Source: Frigoribacterium sp. PhB116
Lineage (GTDB): Bacteria; Actinomycetota; Actinomycetes; Actinomycetales; Microbacteriaceae
Direction of reading: 5' to 3'
Assembly (NCBI RefSeq): GCF_004364285.1
Contig: NZ_SOBE01000001.1
Coordinates: 310,001 to 374,000, forward strand
Length of the DNA: 64,000 nt
The notes below the pieces were generated by a model. That model did no database searches, had not been told where the DNA came from, and saw only the letters and a program-made list of their open reading frames with translations. Made by a program: the position numbers and the translations under genes. Of the stretch, positions 34,383 to 43,133 are shown one piece after another (the stretch's first letter is position 1; every line of letters begins with the position of its first letter).

Positions 34383-35251
34383 GCGCCCCGGGGGCGTCGG
34401 CGGCTCGCCCGACCACCGCCTCCAAGTGGCTGGGCTACCTCGCCGTCGTGGTGGTCTTCGCGATCATCTGCGGCCTCCTCGCCCACTGGCAGTGGAGCCG
34501 TCACGAAGAGAAGACGGCGGTCGTCCACCAGCTCGAGCAGCGGTACGACGCTGCTCCGATCCCCCTGCAGGAGGCGGTGCCCGAGCTGGGCTCGTACGAT
34601 GCCGCCCTCGAGTGGCAGCCCGTCTCGATGACCGGCCGCTACCTCGTCGACGAGGAGCTGCTCGTCCGCAATCGGCCCCTGAACGGCCAGCCCGGCTTCG
34701 ACGTGCTCGTGCCGTTCCAGGTGAGCGGCGGCGACGTCTTCGTGATCGACCGCGGCTGGGTCCCGACCGGCAACGACCAGGACGCCCCCGACGTCGTCCC
34801 GGCCCCGCCGACCGGCGAGGTCACCGTGACCGCACGGCTCAAGCCGGGCGAGCCCGCGCTCGGCGACCGGACCGGAGTCCCCGGCACGAACCAGATCGCC
34901 ACGATCCAGCTCAGCGAGGTGCAGAAGCGGGTCGACGGCCAGATCTACGACGCGAGCTACGGCCTGCTCGCCTCCGAGGACCCGGCGCCCGCGACCGCTC
35001 CCGTGAAGGCCAGCGCCCCGGAGATCGACACCGGCCTGAACCTGTCGTACTTCGTGCAGTGGATCATGTTCGCGGTCGGCGCCTTCGGGTTCCTGTTCTA
35101 CGTGTTCCGGCAAGAGCGACGCAACAAACTGCTCGACGCCGCCGACGACGAGACCCCGGAGGAGGCGGCCGAGCGGGAGCGCCGGCGCGCCGCGCGGCCC
35201 CGGGCGGACCACGAAGAAGAGGACGAGCTGCTCGACGCCGCCGGGCGCTGA
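34379..35251 (+). CDS. SURF1 family cytochrome oxidase biogenesis protein
   Basis: 290 aa. An N-terminal membrane segment (WLGYLAVVVVFAIICGLLA), a large extracytoplasmic domain (VSMTGRYLVDEELLVRNRPL, FVIDRGWVPTG), and a C-terminal membrane segment (YFVQWIMFAVGAFGFLFYVF) give the SURF1 layout. It helps heme insertion into cytochrome oxidase subunit I. The start is TTG at 34379 (TTGA overlap), strongly supported by AGGAGG 4 nt upstream inside the previous gene. The C-terminus is a highly charged tail (about 45 residues). Consistent with the heme A/heme O synthase genes 7-9 kb downstream. Confidence 0.88.
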   Translation: MSAPGASAARPTTASKWLGYLAVVVVFAIICGLLAHWQWSRHEEKTAVVHQLEQRYDAAPIPLQEAVPELGSYDAALEWQPVSMTGRYLVDEELLVRNRPLNGQPGFDVLVPFQVSGGDVFVIDRGWVPTGNDQDAPDVVPAPPTGEVTVTARLKPGEPALGDRTGVPGTNQIATIQLSEVQKRVDGQIYDASYGLLASEDPAPATAPVKASAPEIDTGLNLSYFVQWIMFAVGAFGFLFYVFRQERRNKLLDAADDETPEEAAERERRRAARPRADHEEEDELLDAAGR

Positions 35252-35280
35252 GGTCGTCATCGCCCGGCGGCGTCGGGGCG

Positions 35281-35319
35281 GACGCCGGCCGACGACGCCG
35301 GCCGACGACGCCGGTCGGC
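35281..35319. repeat. Three tandem copies of a 13-nt unit
   Basis: GACGCCGGCCGAC occurs twice exactly (35281-35293, 35294-35306) and a third time as GACGCCGGTCGGC (35307-35319). It fills most of the spacer between the convergent SURF1 and ABC-F stops. Confidence 0.8.
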
Positions 35320-35320
35320 C
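35300..35320. terminator. Possible hairpin between SURF1 and ABC-F genes
   Basis: GGCCGAC and GTCGGCC form a 7-bp stem around a 7-nt loop within the tandem-repeat spacer, directly before the ABC-F stop codon. It could serve both convergent genes. Confidence 0.4.
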
Positions 35321-36919
35321 TCAGGCCAGGTTGATCAGGTCCGAGTAGTCCGGGGTCCAGTGGTCCTCGGTGCCCTCGGGCATGATGAGGACGCGCTCGG
35401 GGTTCAGCGCCTCGACGGCGCCCTCGTCGTGGCTCACGAGCACGACGGCGCCCTCGTAGTTCGCCAGGGCGTCGAGGATCTCGAGGCGGCTGGCAGGGTC
35501 GAGGTTGTTCGTGGGCTCGTCGAGCAGCAGGACGTTCGCGCCCGAGACGACGATCATCGCCAGCGCGAGACGGGTCTTCTCGCCGCCGGAGAGCACGCCC
35601 GCGGGCTTGGCCGAGTCGTCTCCGGTGAAGAGGAACGAGCCGAGCACCCGACGCGCCTCCATCTCGGTGATGTTCGGCGAGGACGACACCATGTTCTCGA
35701 GCACGCTGCGCTTGACGTCGATGGTCTCGTGCTCCTGCGCGTAGTAGCCCACGCGCAGGCCGTGCCCGGGCTCCAGCTGGCCGGTGTCGGGCTCGTCGAC
35801 GCTCGCGAGGATGCGCAGCAGGGTCGTCTTGCCGGCGCCGTTCAGGCCGAGGATGACGACCTTCGATCCACGGTCGATGGCGAGGTCGACGGCGGTGAAG
35901 ATCTCGAGCGAGCCGTAGCTCTTCGACAGGTTCGAGGCCATCAGGGGCGTCTTGCCGCAGGCGACCGGGGTGGGGAACCGCAGCTTGGCGACGCGGTCGA
36001 CCGCGCGGACCTCCTCGAGGCCGGAGAGCAACTTCTCGGCTCGGGCGACCATCTGGTGGGCCGCGGCGGCCTTCGAGGCCTTCGCCCCGAAGCGGGCGGC
36101 CTGCTTCTGCAGCGCCGAGGCCTGCTTCTCGGCGTTGCTGCGCTCCTTCTTGCGACGCTCCTCGTCGGCGGCGCGCTGGCGCTGGTAGTTGCGCCAGCCC
36201 ATGTTGTAGATGTCGATGGCCTGCCGGTTGGCGTCGAGGTAGAAGACGCGGTTGACGACCTCCTCGACCAGCTCGATGTCGTGGCTGATGACGATGACGC
36301 CGCCCTGGTAGGTCTTGAGGTACTCGCGCAGCCACACGACGCTGTCGGCGTCGAGGTGGTTGGTCGGCTCGTCGAGGATCATCGTGTCCGCGGCCGAGAA
36401 CAGGATGCGCGCGAGCTCGATGCGCCGGCGCTGACCGCCCGACAGCGTCGAGAGGGGCTGGTCGAGGATGCGGTCGGGCAGGCTCAGGTTGCTGGCGATG
36501 GAGGCGGCCTCGGCCTCGGCGGCGTAGCCCCCGAGCGCGTTGAACTGGTCGTCGAGGTCGCCGTACCGCTTCATGGCCCGCGCCGCGACGTCCGGATCGG
36601 GATCGCCCATGGCGAGGGTCGCCTCCTGGATGCCCAGCAGCAGCTGGCCGAGACCGCGGGCGTCGAGGATCCTCGTGCGGGCGAGGTCTTCGGGGTTGCC
36701 GCTCCGAGGGTCCTGCGGCAGGTAGCCGATCTCGCCGTGACGGTCGATCTTGCCGCCCGTCGGGAGGGTCTCGCCGGCGAGCGTCTTGGTCATGGTGGTC
36801 TTGCCGGCGCCGTTGCGGCCGACCAGACCGATCTTGTCGCCCTTGTCGACGCGGAAGCTCACGTCGGCCATGAGCAGACGCGCGCCGACGCGGATCTCGA
36901 GATCGTGCACGGAAAGCAC
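35321..36919 (-). CDS. ABC-F family ATPase
   Basis: 532 aa with two ATPase domains joined by a charged linker. Domain 1: GLVGRNGAGKTT and LSGGQRRRIEL, with LDEPTNHLD. Domain 2: ILGLNGAGKTT, LSGGEKTRLAL and LDEPTNNLDP. No membrane segments. ABC-F proteins act on the ribosome as translation factors or antibiotic-resistance proteins; the linker is Lys/Arg-rich (about residues 240-300). GTG at 36919 gives the usual beginning LSVHDLEIRVGARLL. It cannot be told whether it is a housekeeping type or protective one. Divergent from bioY; convergent with SURF1. Confidence 0.9.
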   Translation of the reverse strand: MLSVHDLEIRVGARLLMADVSFRVDKGDKIGLVGRNGAGKTTMTKTLAGETLPTGGKIDRHGEIGYLPQDPRSGNPEDLARTRILDARGLGQLLLGIQEATLAMGDPDPDVAARAMKRYGDLDDQFNALGGYAAEAEAASIASNLSLPDRILDQPLSTLSGGQRRRIELARILFSAADTMILDEPTNHLDADSVVWLREYLKTYQGGVIVISHDIELVEEVVNRVFYLDANRQAIDIYNMGWRNYQRQRAADEERRKKERSNAEKQASALQKQAARFGAKASKAAAAHQMVARAEKLLSGLEEVRAVDRVAKLRFPTPVACGKTPLMASNLSKSYGSLEIFTAVDLAIDRGSKVVILGLNGAGKTTLLRILASVDEPDTGQLEPGHGLRVGYYAQEHETIDVKRSVLENMVSSSPNITEMEARRVLGSFLFTGDDSAKPAGVLSGGEKTRLALAMIVVSGANVLLLDEPTNNLDPASRLEILDALANYEGAVVLVSHDEGAVEALNPERVLIMPEGTEDHWTPDYSDLINLA

Positions 36920-36978
36920 AGCAGAAGTCCAATCGATTGGGGAGATGTCCACAACGGGGCCCGGCGTGGGGCCGCCTC

Positions 36979-36984
36979 TAGGAT
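36979..36984 (+). promoter_or_regulatory. Putative -10 box (TAGGAT) for bioY
   Basis: TAGGAT in the 150-nt divergent region between the ABC-F gene and bioY; predicted leader near 80 nt. No biotin-repressor operator was recognised. Confidence 0.35.
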
Positions 36985-37069
36985 GAGGACGTCGCGTGGA
37001 GAGGGGTCGCAGCACTGCGCTGCCGACCAGCCGCTCGGCCGATCAACCTACCCATACTAGGAGACTTGC

Positions 37070-37675
37070 ATGACTGACACCGCCGCATCGATCTCGCGGC
37101 CGGTCCTCGCCGACCGGCTGGTGGCCCGCAGCTGGGCCACCGACGTCGCCCTGGTGCTCGGCGGGGTCGCCTTCACGTCGGCCCTCGCGCAGGTGCAGGT
37201 GCCCATGTGGCCCGTGCCGATCACCGGTCAGACCCTGGCCGTGATGCTCGTCGGCGCCACGCTGGGGGCCCGACGCGGCGCCCTGTCGATGCTCACGTAC
37301 CTCGTCCTCGGCGTCGCCGGGCTGCCGATCTTCGCCGAGTTCTCCGGCGGTCCGCTCAGCGTGCTGCGTCCGAGCTTCGGCTTCATCCTCGGCTTCGTCC
37401 CGGCCGCGCTCGTCATCGGCTGGCTCTCCCAGCGCGACTGGGACAAGAAGTGGGCCCTGTCCGCCGCCGCGTTCTTCCTCGCCAGCCTCATCCCGTTCGC
37501 CACGGGACTCCCCTACATGGCGGTCGTGCTGAACTCGCTCGGCGTCGACGCGTCGCTCGGCACCGTCCTGGCGCTCGGCGTGTACCCGTTCATCGTGGGC
37601 GGGGTCGCGAAGTGGCTGATCGCCGCGTCGGCCCTGCCGCTCGCGTGGCGCGCGCTCGGGCGTCTCGGCAAGTAG
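37070..37675 (+). CDS. bioY: Biotin transporter substrate-binding component BioY
   Basis: 201 aa, six hydrophobic segments. The BioY pattern includes QVPMWPVPITGQTLAVMLVGATLG, LTYLVLGVAGLPIFA and GYLVGF-equivalent GFILGFVPAALVIG. It is the S component of an ECF transporter for biotin; the A and T components are not adjacent, so it may use a shared ECF module or work alone. AGGAG is 7 nt upstream of the ATG, and TAGGAT at 36979-36984 may be the -10. Ends at a very strong bidirectional hairpin. Confidence 0.93.
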   Translation: MTDTAASISRPVLADRLVARSWATDVALVLGGVAFTSALAQVQVPMWPVPITGQTLAVMLVGATLGARRGALSMLTYLVLGVAGLPIFAEFSGGPLSVLRPSFGFILGFVPAALVIGWLSQRDWDKKWALSAAAFFLASLIPFATGLPYMAVVLNSLGVDASLGTVLALGVYPFIVGGVAKWLIAASALPLAWRALGRLGK

Positions 37676-37698
37676 GAGCGCCGCTCGCTCAGCGGGCG

Positions 37699-37749
37699 CG
37701 CACACGAAGGACGCCCCCGGTCATCGACCGGGGGCGTCCTTCGCGTGCG
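37699..37749. terminator. Strong bidirectional terminator between bioY and DUF59 gene
   Basis: An 18-bp perfect stem (CGAAGGACGCCCCCGGTC and its complement) closes an ATC loop; after one mismatch 5 more pairs extend it. It sits between two convergent genes and has no U-tract. Confidence 0.8.
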
Positions 37750-37756
37750 GGGTGGA

Positions 37757-38089
37757 TCAGATCGAGAAGCCGATCGCGCGCATCATGTCGCGGCCGTCGT
37801 CGGTGATCCGGTCAGGGCCCCACGGCGGCATCCAGACCCAGTTGATCCGGAAGGCGTCGACCACGCCGTCGAGGGCGTTGGCCGTGTCGGCCTCGATCAC
37901 GTCGGTCAGCGGGCAGCCGGCCGACGTCAACGTCATGCTGATGATGAGGGCGTTCTCCTGCTCCTCGTCCATGGCGAGGTCGTAGATCAGGCCGAGGTCG
38001 ACGATGTTGACCCCGAGCTCGGGGTCGACGACCTCCTTGAGCGCCTCGATCGTGGCGTCGAACTTCTCCGGGGCGAGGGCGACGGCCAT
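37757..38089 (-). CDS. DUF59 metal-sulfur cluster assembly factor (SufT/MIP18-like)
   Basis: 110 aa. The core VVDPELGVNIVDLGLIYDL and TLTSAGCPLTDVIEADTAN, including the conserved Cys, defines the DUF59/PaaD family, and the WPPWGPDRI-like end matches actinobacterial SufT homologues. It assists Fe-S cluster maturation. Last gene of the suf operon, 2 nt after sufC. ATG start 38089. It stands where sufS and sufU often lie in other actinobacteria; those two genes are not in this window. Confidence 0.88.
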   Translation of the reverse strand: MAVALAPEKFDATIEALKEVVDPELGVNIVDLGLIYDLAMDEEQENALIISMTLTSAGCPLTDVIEADTANALDGVVDAFRINWVWMPPWGPDRITDDGRDMMRAIGFSI

Positions 38090-38091
38090 GG

Positions 38092-38883
38092 TCAGCCGAC
38101 CGCCGGCGTCGTCTCGGCCGCTGCGGCGGCCGCAGCGGACACGTAGCGGTCGTAGCCCTCGTCCTCGAGACGGTCGGCCAGCTCGGGGCCGCCCTGCTCG
38201 GCGACCTGGCCGTCGACGAAGACGTGGACGAAGTCGGGCTTGATGTAGCGGAGGATCCGCGTGTAGTGCGTGATCATCAGCAGGCCGAGGCCCGTGTTGG
38301 CCTTGGCGCGGTTGACGCCCTCGGAGACGATCTTGAGCGCGTCGACGTCGAGACCGGAGTCGGTCTCGTCGAGGACGGCGAACTTCGGCTTCAGCAGCTC
38401 GAGCTGCATGATCTCGTGACGCTTCTTCTCGCCGCCCGAGAAGCCCTCGTTGACGTTGCGCTCGGCGAACGAGGCGTCCATCTTGAGGTCGCTCATGTGG
38501 GTGCGCAGGTCCTTGATCCAGGTGCGGATCGCGGGGGCCTCGCCGTCCAGGGCGGTCTTGGCGGTGCGGAGGAAGTTGGCGACCGTCACGCCGGGGATCT
38601 CGACCGGGTACTGCATGGCCAGGAAGAGACCGGCCTTGGCCCGCTCGTCGACCGACATGTCGAGCACTTCGCGGCCGTCGAGCAGGATGCTGCCGCCGTC
38701 GACGTTGTAGCGGGGGTGGCCGGCGATCGTGTAGGCGAGGGTGGACTTGCCGGAGCCGTTCGGGCCCATGACGGCGTGGATCTCGCCCTCGTTGATGGTG
38801 AGGTCGACGCCCTTGAGGATGGGCTTGACGCCCTGGTCGGTGTCGATGCTGACCTTGAGGTCGCGGATCTCGAGAGTGGACAT
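38092..38883 (-). CDS. sufC: Fe-S cluster assembly ATPase SufC
   Basis: 263 aa ABC-type ATPase of the SufBCD scaffold. Walker A MGPNGSGKSTL near residue 37, signature FSGGEKKRHEI, Walker B DETDSGLDVDAL and the switch histidine in MITHYTRIL are all visible and specific for SufC. It powers conformational change in the SufBD complex during Fe-S cluster formation. ATG at 38883, 12 nt after the Rieske gene. The final 20 residues are Ala-rich. Confidence 0.96.
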   Translation of the reverse strand: MSTLEIRDLKVSIDTDQGVKPILKGVDLTINEGEIHAVMGPNGSGKSTLAYTIAGHPRYNVDGGSILLDGREVLDMSVDERAKAGLFLAMQYPVEIPGVTVANFLRTAKTALDGEAPAIRTWIKDLRTHMSDLKMDASFAERNVNEGFSGGEKKRHEIMQLELLKPKFAVLDETDSGLDVDALKIVSEGVNRAKANTGLGLLMITHYTRILRYIKPDFVHVFVDGQVAEQGGPELADRLEDEGYDRYVSAAAAAAAETTPAVG

Positions 38884-38895
38884 GCGTTCTTTTCC

Positions 38896-39231
38896 TTACT
38901 GTGCGACGTCGGCGGACGACGCGGTGGTGTCGACGTACACGTCACCGTCGACGACGGTGACACGGAAGACCGGGACGGGTTCGTAGGCAGGGAGGGTGAG
39001 CGGCTTGCCGGTCGTCAGCTCGAACTTCGAGCCGTGGGCCCAGCACTCGAGCGTGTCGTCCTCGACGAAGCCCTCGGAGAGCGAGATGTCGCCGTGGGTG
39101 CAGGTGTCGCCGATCGCGTGGATGTCGCCGGAGCTGTCCTTCACGACGGCCACGGCGACCCCATCGACGACGACGCGCATCGCCTGAGCCGGTGTGACGT
39201 CGTCGACGCCGCAGACCTTGACCCCGGCCAT
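38896..39231 (-). CDS. Rieske-type [2Fe-2S] ferredoxin of the suf operon
   Basis: 111 aa. Ligands C44-x-H46 (CTHG) and C63-x2-H66 (CWAHG) form a Rieske cluster site. It matches the small non-heme ferredoxins placed inside actinobacterial suf operons between sufD and sufC, and may deliver electrons for cluster assembly. The ATG overlaps the sufD stop by ATGA. Regions further upstream are open in this frame for about 2.8 kb but only as a shadow of sufD/sufB. No signal peptide, so cytoplasmic. Confidence 0.92.
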   Translation of the reverse strand: MAGVKVCGVDDVTPAQAMRVVVDGVAVAVVKDSSGDIHAIGDTCTHGDISLSEGFVEDDTLECWAHGSKFELTTGKPLTLPAYEPVPVFRVTVVDGDVYVDTTASSADVAQ

Positions 39232-40454
39232 CAGGCGAGGCCGCCTGCCGTCGGGAGGCCCTCGCCTGCGGTGAGCTCGACCTCGAGCGCGTCGATGAGG
39301 CGCTCCTGCAGCTCGGGCTCGCCGATCTTCTGCACGACCTCGCTGAGGAACCCGAGGACGACGAGGCGGCGTGCCTCGTGCTCCGAGATGCCGCGCGACT
39401 GCAGGTAGAAGAGGTGCTCGTCGTCGAACCGGCCGGTGGCGCTGGCGTGGCCGGCCCCCGCGATGTCGCCGGTCTCGATCTCCAGGTTCGGGATCGAGTC
39501 CGCCCTCGTGCCCTCGCTGAGGACGAGGTTGCGGTTCTGCTCGTAGCTGTCGGTCCCGGGTGCGGTGCGGGCGATCAGCACGTCGCCGATCCAGACCGTG
39601 CGGGCGCCCACGCCCTGCAGCGCGCCCTTGTAGTTGACGCGGCTGCGGCTGTTGGGCGCGTCGTGGTGCACGTAGACCTGCTGCTCGAGGTGCTGGCCCG
39701 CGTCGGCGAAGTACACGCCGTAGAGCTCGGTGTCCGAGCCCTGCCCGGCCAGGTGGGCCGAGGGGTTGACCCGCACGACCGAGCCGCCGAGCGAGACGAC
39801 GAAGTGCTTGAGCTGCGCGTCGCGACCGATGGTGGCGAAGTGGCTCGCCAGGTGGATCGCGTCGTCGTCCCACTCCTGCAGGGTGACGACGGTCAGGTGC
39901 GCACCGTCGTCGACGACGATCTCGACGTTCTCGACGAGCTGGGCCGAACCGGTGTTGCGGAGCACGACCATCGAGCGGGTGTTCGCCGTCGCGTGGATGA
40001 CGGTGTGGCCGGCACGGGGCTCGCGGTCGAGACCGCTCCGGCCGATCGTGACCGTGGACGGCTCGTCGCCGGTCAGGGTCACGGCGAGGACCTTCTCGGT
40101 CGAGGCCCAGGCGTTGGCCGAGGCCTTGTCCTCCGGCGCGCCGGCACGCCCGACGCGGGCGTCGGCCCGGTCGAGCCACTCGACGGCCGCGCCTCCGGTC
40201 TCCCGGGCGAGGTACGCGTACGGCGAGCCGTCGAGCGGGCCGTCGATGAGCGGGCGGAGGCGGTCGACGGGACTGAGCTTCCAGTCGACCTCCCGGCCGG
40301 TGACGGCCGCGAAGGCCGCGGGGTCGGTGGAGCGGAAGCGGCCAGAACGGGTCTGGACGGGCACGAGGCCCCATCCGCCGTCGCTGTGCGCCCCTGCGCC
40401 GTGCTGGACGCCCTCGGGCGCGGTGTCTGTGGTGGTGGGTGCTGCGGCGGACAT
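39231..40454 (-). CDS. sufD: Fe-S cluster assembly protein SufD
   Basis: 407 aa. The right-handed beta-helix core typical of SufB/SufD is recognisable (VENVEIVVDDGAHLTVVTLQ, LGGSVVRVNP), with the C-terminal block GHASATGRFDDEHLFYLQSR and GISEHEARRLVVLGFL. It forms the scaffold with SufB and SufC. ATG 40454 lies directly after the sufB stop with no gap. Sequence length and motifs are normal. Confidence 0.95.
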   Translation of the reverse strand: MSAAAPTTTDTAPEGVQHGAGAHSDGGWGLVPVQTRSGRFRSTDPAAFAAVTGREVDWKLSPVDRLRPLIDGPLDGSPYAYLARETGGAAVEWLDRADARVGRAGAPEDKASANAWASTEKVLAVTLTGDEPSTVTIGRSGLDREPRAGHTVIHATANTRSMVVLRNTGSAQLVENVEIVVDDGAHLTVVTLQEWDDDAIHLASHFATIGRDAQLKHFVVSLGGSVVRVNPSAHLAGQGSDTELYGVYFADAGQHLEQQVYVHHDAPNSRSRVNYKGALQGVGARTVWIGDVLIARTAPGTDSYEQNRNLVLSEGTRADSIPNLEIETGDIAGAGHASATGRFDDEHLFYLQSRGISEHEARRLVVLGFLSEVVQKIGEPELQERLIDALEVELTAGEGLPTAGGLA

Positions 40455-41873
40455 CTAGCCGACTGATCCTTCCATGCTCATCTCGATGAGCTTGTTGAGC
40501 TCGAGGGCGTACTCCATCGGCAGCTCTCGGGCGATCGGCTCGATGAACCCGCGCACGATCATGGCCATTGCCTCGTCCTCCGCCATGCCTCGCGACATGA
40601 GGTAGAAGAGCTGTTCCTCGCTGACCCGGGACACCGTCGCCTCGTGGCCGAGCTGCACGTCGTCGACGCGGATGTCGATCGCCGGGTAGGTGTCGGAGCG
40701 CGAGACGGTGTCGACCAGCAGCGCGTCGCAGCGCACGGTGTTGGCGGAGTGGTGTGCCGCGTCGTCGACGCGGACCTCGCCGCGGTACCCGGCTCGGCCG
40801 CCGCCGCGGGCGATCGACTTCGAGACGATCGACGACGTCGTGTAGGGCGCCATGTGGATCATCTTCGCGCCGGCGTCCTGGTGCTGGCCGGGACCGGCGA
40901 AGGCGACGGACAAGGTCTCGCCCTTGGCGTGCTCGCCGACGAGGTAGATCGACGGGTACTTCATCGTCACCTTGGAGCCGATGTTGCCGTCGATCCACTC
41001 CATGGTCGCGCCCTCGTGGGCGATGGCGCGCTTGGTCACCAGGTTGTAGACGTTGTTCGACCAGTTCTGGATCGTCGTGTAGCGCACGCGGGCGTTCTTC
41101 TTCACGATGATCTCGACGACGGCCGAGTGCAGCGAGTCGCTCTTGTAGATCGGCGCCGTGCAGCCCTCGATGTAGTGGACGTAGCTGCCCTCGTCGGCGA
41201 TGATCAGCGTCCGCTCGAACTGGCCCATGTTCTCGGTGTTGATGCGGAAGTAGGCCTGCAGCGGGATCTCGACCCGGACGCCCTTCGGCACGTAGACGAA
41301 GGAGCCGCCCGACCAGACCGCCGTGTTCAGCGCGGCGAACTTGTTGTCGCCGGCCGGGATGACCGTGCCGAAGTACTCCTGGAAGATCTCGGGGTGCTCG
41401 CGGAGGGCCGTGTCGGTGTCCATGAAGATGACGCCCTGCTCCTCCAGGTCCTCGCGGATCTGGTGGTAGACGACCTCGGACTCGTACTGGGCTGCGACGC
41501 CCGCGACGAGGCGGTTGCGCTCCGCCTCGGGGATGCCGAGCTTCTCGTACGTGTTCTTGATGTCGTCGGGGAGTTCCTCCCACGTCGTCGCCTGCTTCTC
41601 GGTGGAGCGGACGAAGTACTTGATGTTGTCGAAGTCGATGCCGGAGAGGTCGGCGCCCCAGGTCGGCATGGGCTTCCGCTCGAAGAGCGCCAGGCCCTTG
41701 AGCCGGTTCTTGAGCATCCACTCGGGTTCGCTCTTCAGCGCCGAGATGTCGGTCACCACCTCGGGCGACACTCCACGGCGCGCCGAGGCGCCCGCTGCGT
41801 CGGAGTCGGACCAGCCGAACTCGTACTGCCCCAGGCTCTCGAGCTCTGGTCGGTCGATCAACACGTCTGACAT
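40455..41873 (-). CDS. sufB: Fe-S cluster assembly protein SufB
   Basis: 472 aa, first gene of the suf operon. Highly conserved blocks: [59 protein letters not shown], and [17 protein letters not shown] near the C-terminus. The cysteine in EGCTAP is present. ATG at 41873 has AGAGG 5 nt upstream; a start 16 codons earlier is unlikely. A TAGAAT box about 245 nt upstream could be the operon promoter. No SufR repressor gene is adjacent. Confidence 0.97.
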   Translation of the reverse strand: MSDVLIDRPELESLGQYEFGWSDSDAAGASARRGVSPEVVTDISALKSEPEWMLKNRLKGLALFERKPMPTWGADLSGIDFDNIKYFVRSTEKQATTWEELPDDIKNTYEKLGIPEAERNRLVAGVAAQYESEVVYHQIREDLEEQGVIFMDTDTALREHPEIFQEYFGTVIPAGDNKFAALNTAVWSGGSFVYVPKGVRVEIPLQAYFRINTENMGQFERTLIIADEGSYVHYIEGCTAPIYKSDSLHSAVVEIIVKKNARVRYTTIQNWSNNVYNLVTKRAIAHEGATMEWIDGNIGSKVTMKYPSIYLVGEHAKGETLSVAFAGPGQHQDAGAKMIHMAPYTTSSIVSKSIARGGGRAGYRGEVRVDDAAHHSANTVRCDALLVDTVSRSDTYPAIDIRVDDVQLGHEATVSRVSEEQLFYLMSRGMAEDEAMAMIVRGFIEPIARELPMEYALELNKLIEMSMEGSVG

Positions 41874-42161
41874 GACTACCTCTTTCTCTGCTGGGCCGAA
41901 CGTGGGTCGGGTCGTGACCATTCCCCGTCGGATGGGGGCCCAGCTGCTCGCGCTGCGAGACGGACTCCCGGTCGAGCTGCGACGGCTGCCTGCGTGGAGC
42001 GGAGGCGGAGCCAGCGTTGCTTAGACTGATGTGAGGTCCGCGTACCGCTTCTGCGGATCCCACGGCCCTCGGGCGTCGTCGTCGACGCTCGTGTCGGGTG
42101 TGTCCCTGAACTCATCGATTCTACAGGGCAGAGCGGCGGATGTGACGAAAGGCAGCAACTC
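41874..42161. promoter_or_regulatory. Divergent sufB / ctaA control region
   Basis: 288 nt without a gene. On the minus strand TAGAAT at 42118-42123 is the best -10 for the suf operon (leader about 240 nt). On the plus strand TAGACT at 42022-42027 could serve ctaA (leader about 130 nt). If both are right, the two transcripts overlap for roughly 80 nt. sufB has AGAGG before its ATG and ctaA has AAAGG before its GTG. No SufR gene or clear operator was found. Confidence 0.35.
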
Positions 42162-43133
42162 GTGAGCAACGCACAGGTGACCCGGCCCGGACCCGTGACG
42201 CGCCTCTGGCGGTGGCTGCCGACGACGACCGACCGACGCGTCCGGTTCATCGTGTGGGCCTCGCTGGTCTGTCAGGTCCTCCTGATCGGGACCGGAGGCG
42301 CGGTGCGGCTGACCGGATCCGGTCTCGGCTGCCCGACGTGGCCGCGTTGCACCGCCGACTCGTTCGTCAGCACGCCCGAGATGGGCATCCACGGGGTCAT
42401 CGAGTTCGGCAACCGCCTCCTCACCTTCGTCCTCACGGCGGTCGTCGTGCTCGCCTTCCTCTTCGTCCTCCGCATGCGCAAGCAGCGTCGCGAGCTCTTC
42501 TGGCTCACCTTCGCCCAGGGCATGAGCATCCCGCTGCAGGCGGTGCTGGGCGGCATCACCGTCCTCACGGGCCTGAACCCGTACATCGTCGGAGCGCACT
42601 TCCTCGTCTCGATCGCCCTGGTCGCCCTGTCGACCGTCCTCGTCTGGCGGGTGCTCCGCGGCCCGCGCGGGCACCACGCGGCGACTCCCCCGGCCTACGC
42701 CAGGCTCGTCCACGTCGTCTCCGGCGTCGTCCTCCTGACCGTGGTCGTGGGGGTCCTCACCACCGGCTCCGGACCGCACGCCGGCGACGCGGCCACTCCC
42801 CGCAACGGCCTGGACCCGGCCGTGATGGACCACGTGCACAGCTGGCCCGCCTACGCGACCCTCGCGCTGACCCTCGCGGTCGTCGTCTGGACGTTCCGGA
42901 CGGGCCTCCCGCGCCGGTTCCCCCTCGCCCTCCTCGGCGTCGAGCTCGTCCAGATCGCGGTGGGCATCGCCCAGGCGCGCACCGGGCTGCCGCCGCTCCT
43001 CGTCGGATCGCACATGGTGCTGGCGGCCCTCTTGGTGGCGGCGACGACCGCGCTCGTCCTCTCGTTGCGCGAGGACCAGAGCCCGTCCGAGGCTCAGCTG
43101 ACGGTCGACTCCCCGGAGTCCGTCCGAGTCTGA
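42162..43133 (+). CDS. ctaA: Heme A synthase (COX15/CtaA)
   Basis: 323 aa, eight membrane segments. The signature GGAVRLTGSGLGCPTWPRC with its Cys pair is near residue 46. Heme-ligand histidines are visible in GIHGVIEFGNR, GAHFLVS, DHVHSWPAY and GSHMVLA. It oxidises heme O to heme A for aa3-type oxidase. GTG start with AAAGG 8 nt upstream. Divergent from sufB across 288 nt. Its 3' end overlaps the convergent GNAT gene by 40 nt. Works with ctaB (43636-44559). Confidence 0.94.
   Translation: MSNAQVTRPGPVTRLWRWLPTTTDRRVRFIVWASLVCQVLLIGTGGAVRLTGSGLGCPTWPRCTADSFVSTPEMGIHGVIEFGNRLLTFVLTAVVVLAFLFVLRMRKQRRELFWLTFAQGMSIPLQAVLGGITVLTGLNPYIVGAHFLVSIALVALSTVLVWRVLRGPRGHHAATPPAYARLVHVVSGVVLLTVVVGVLTTGSGPHAGDAATPRNGLDPAVMDHVHSWPAYATLALTLAVVVWTFRTGLPRRFPLALLGVELVQIAVGIAQARTGLPPLLVGSHMVLAALLVAATTALVLSLREDQSPSEAQLTVDSPESVRV

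Noticed and set aside
37685-37756. Small RNA in the bioY-DUF59 spacer
   Set aside because: The structure is a single long hairpin between convergent genes; a terminator explains it fully.
39232-42063. Long minus-strand extension upstream of the Rieske ferredoxin
   Set aside because: It runs over sufD and sufB in a different frame and has shadow composition; the ATG at 39231 with the ATGA overlap is the real start.
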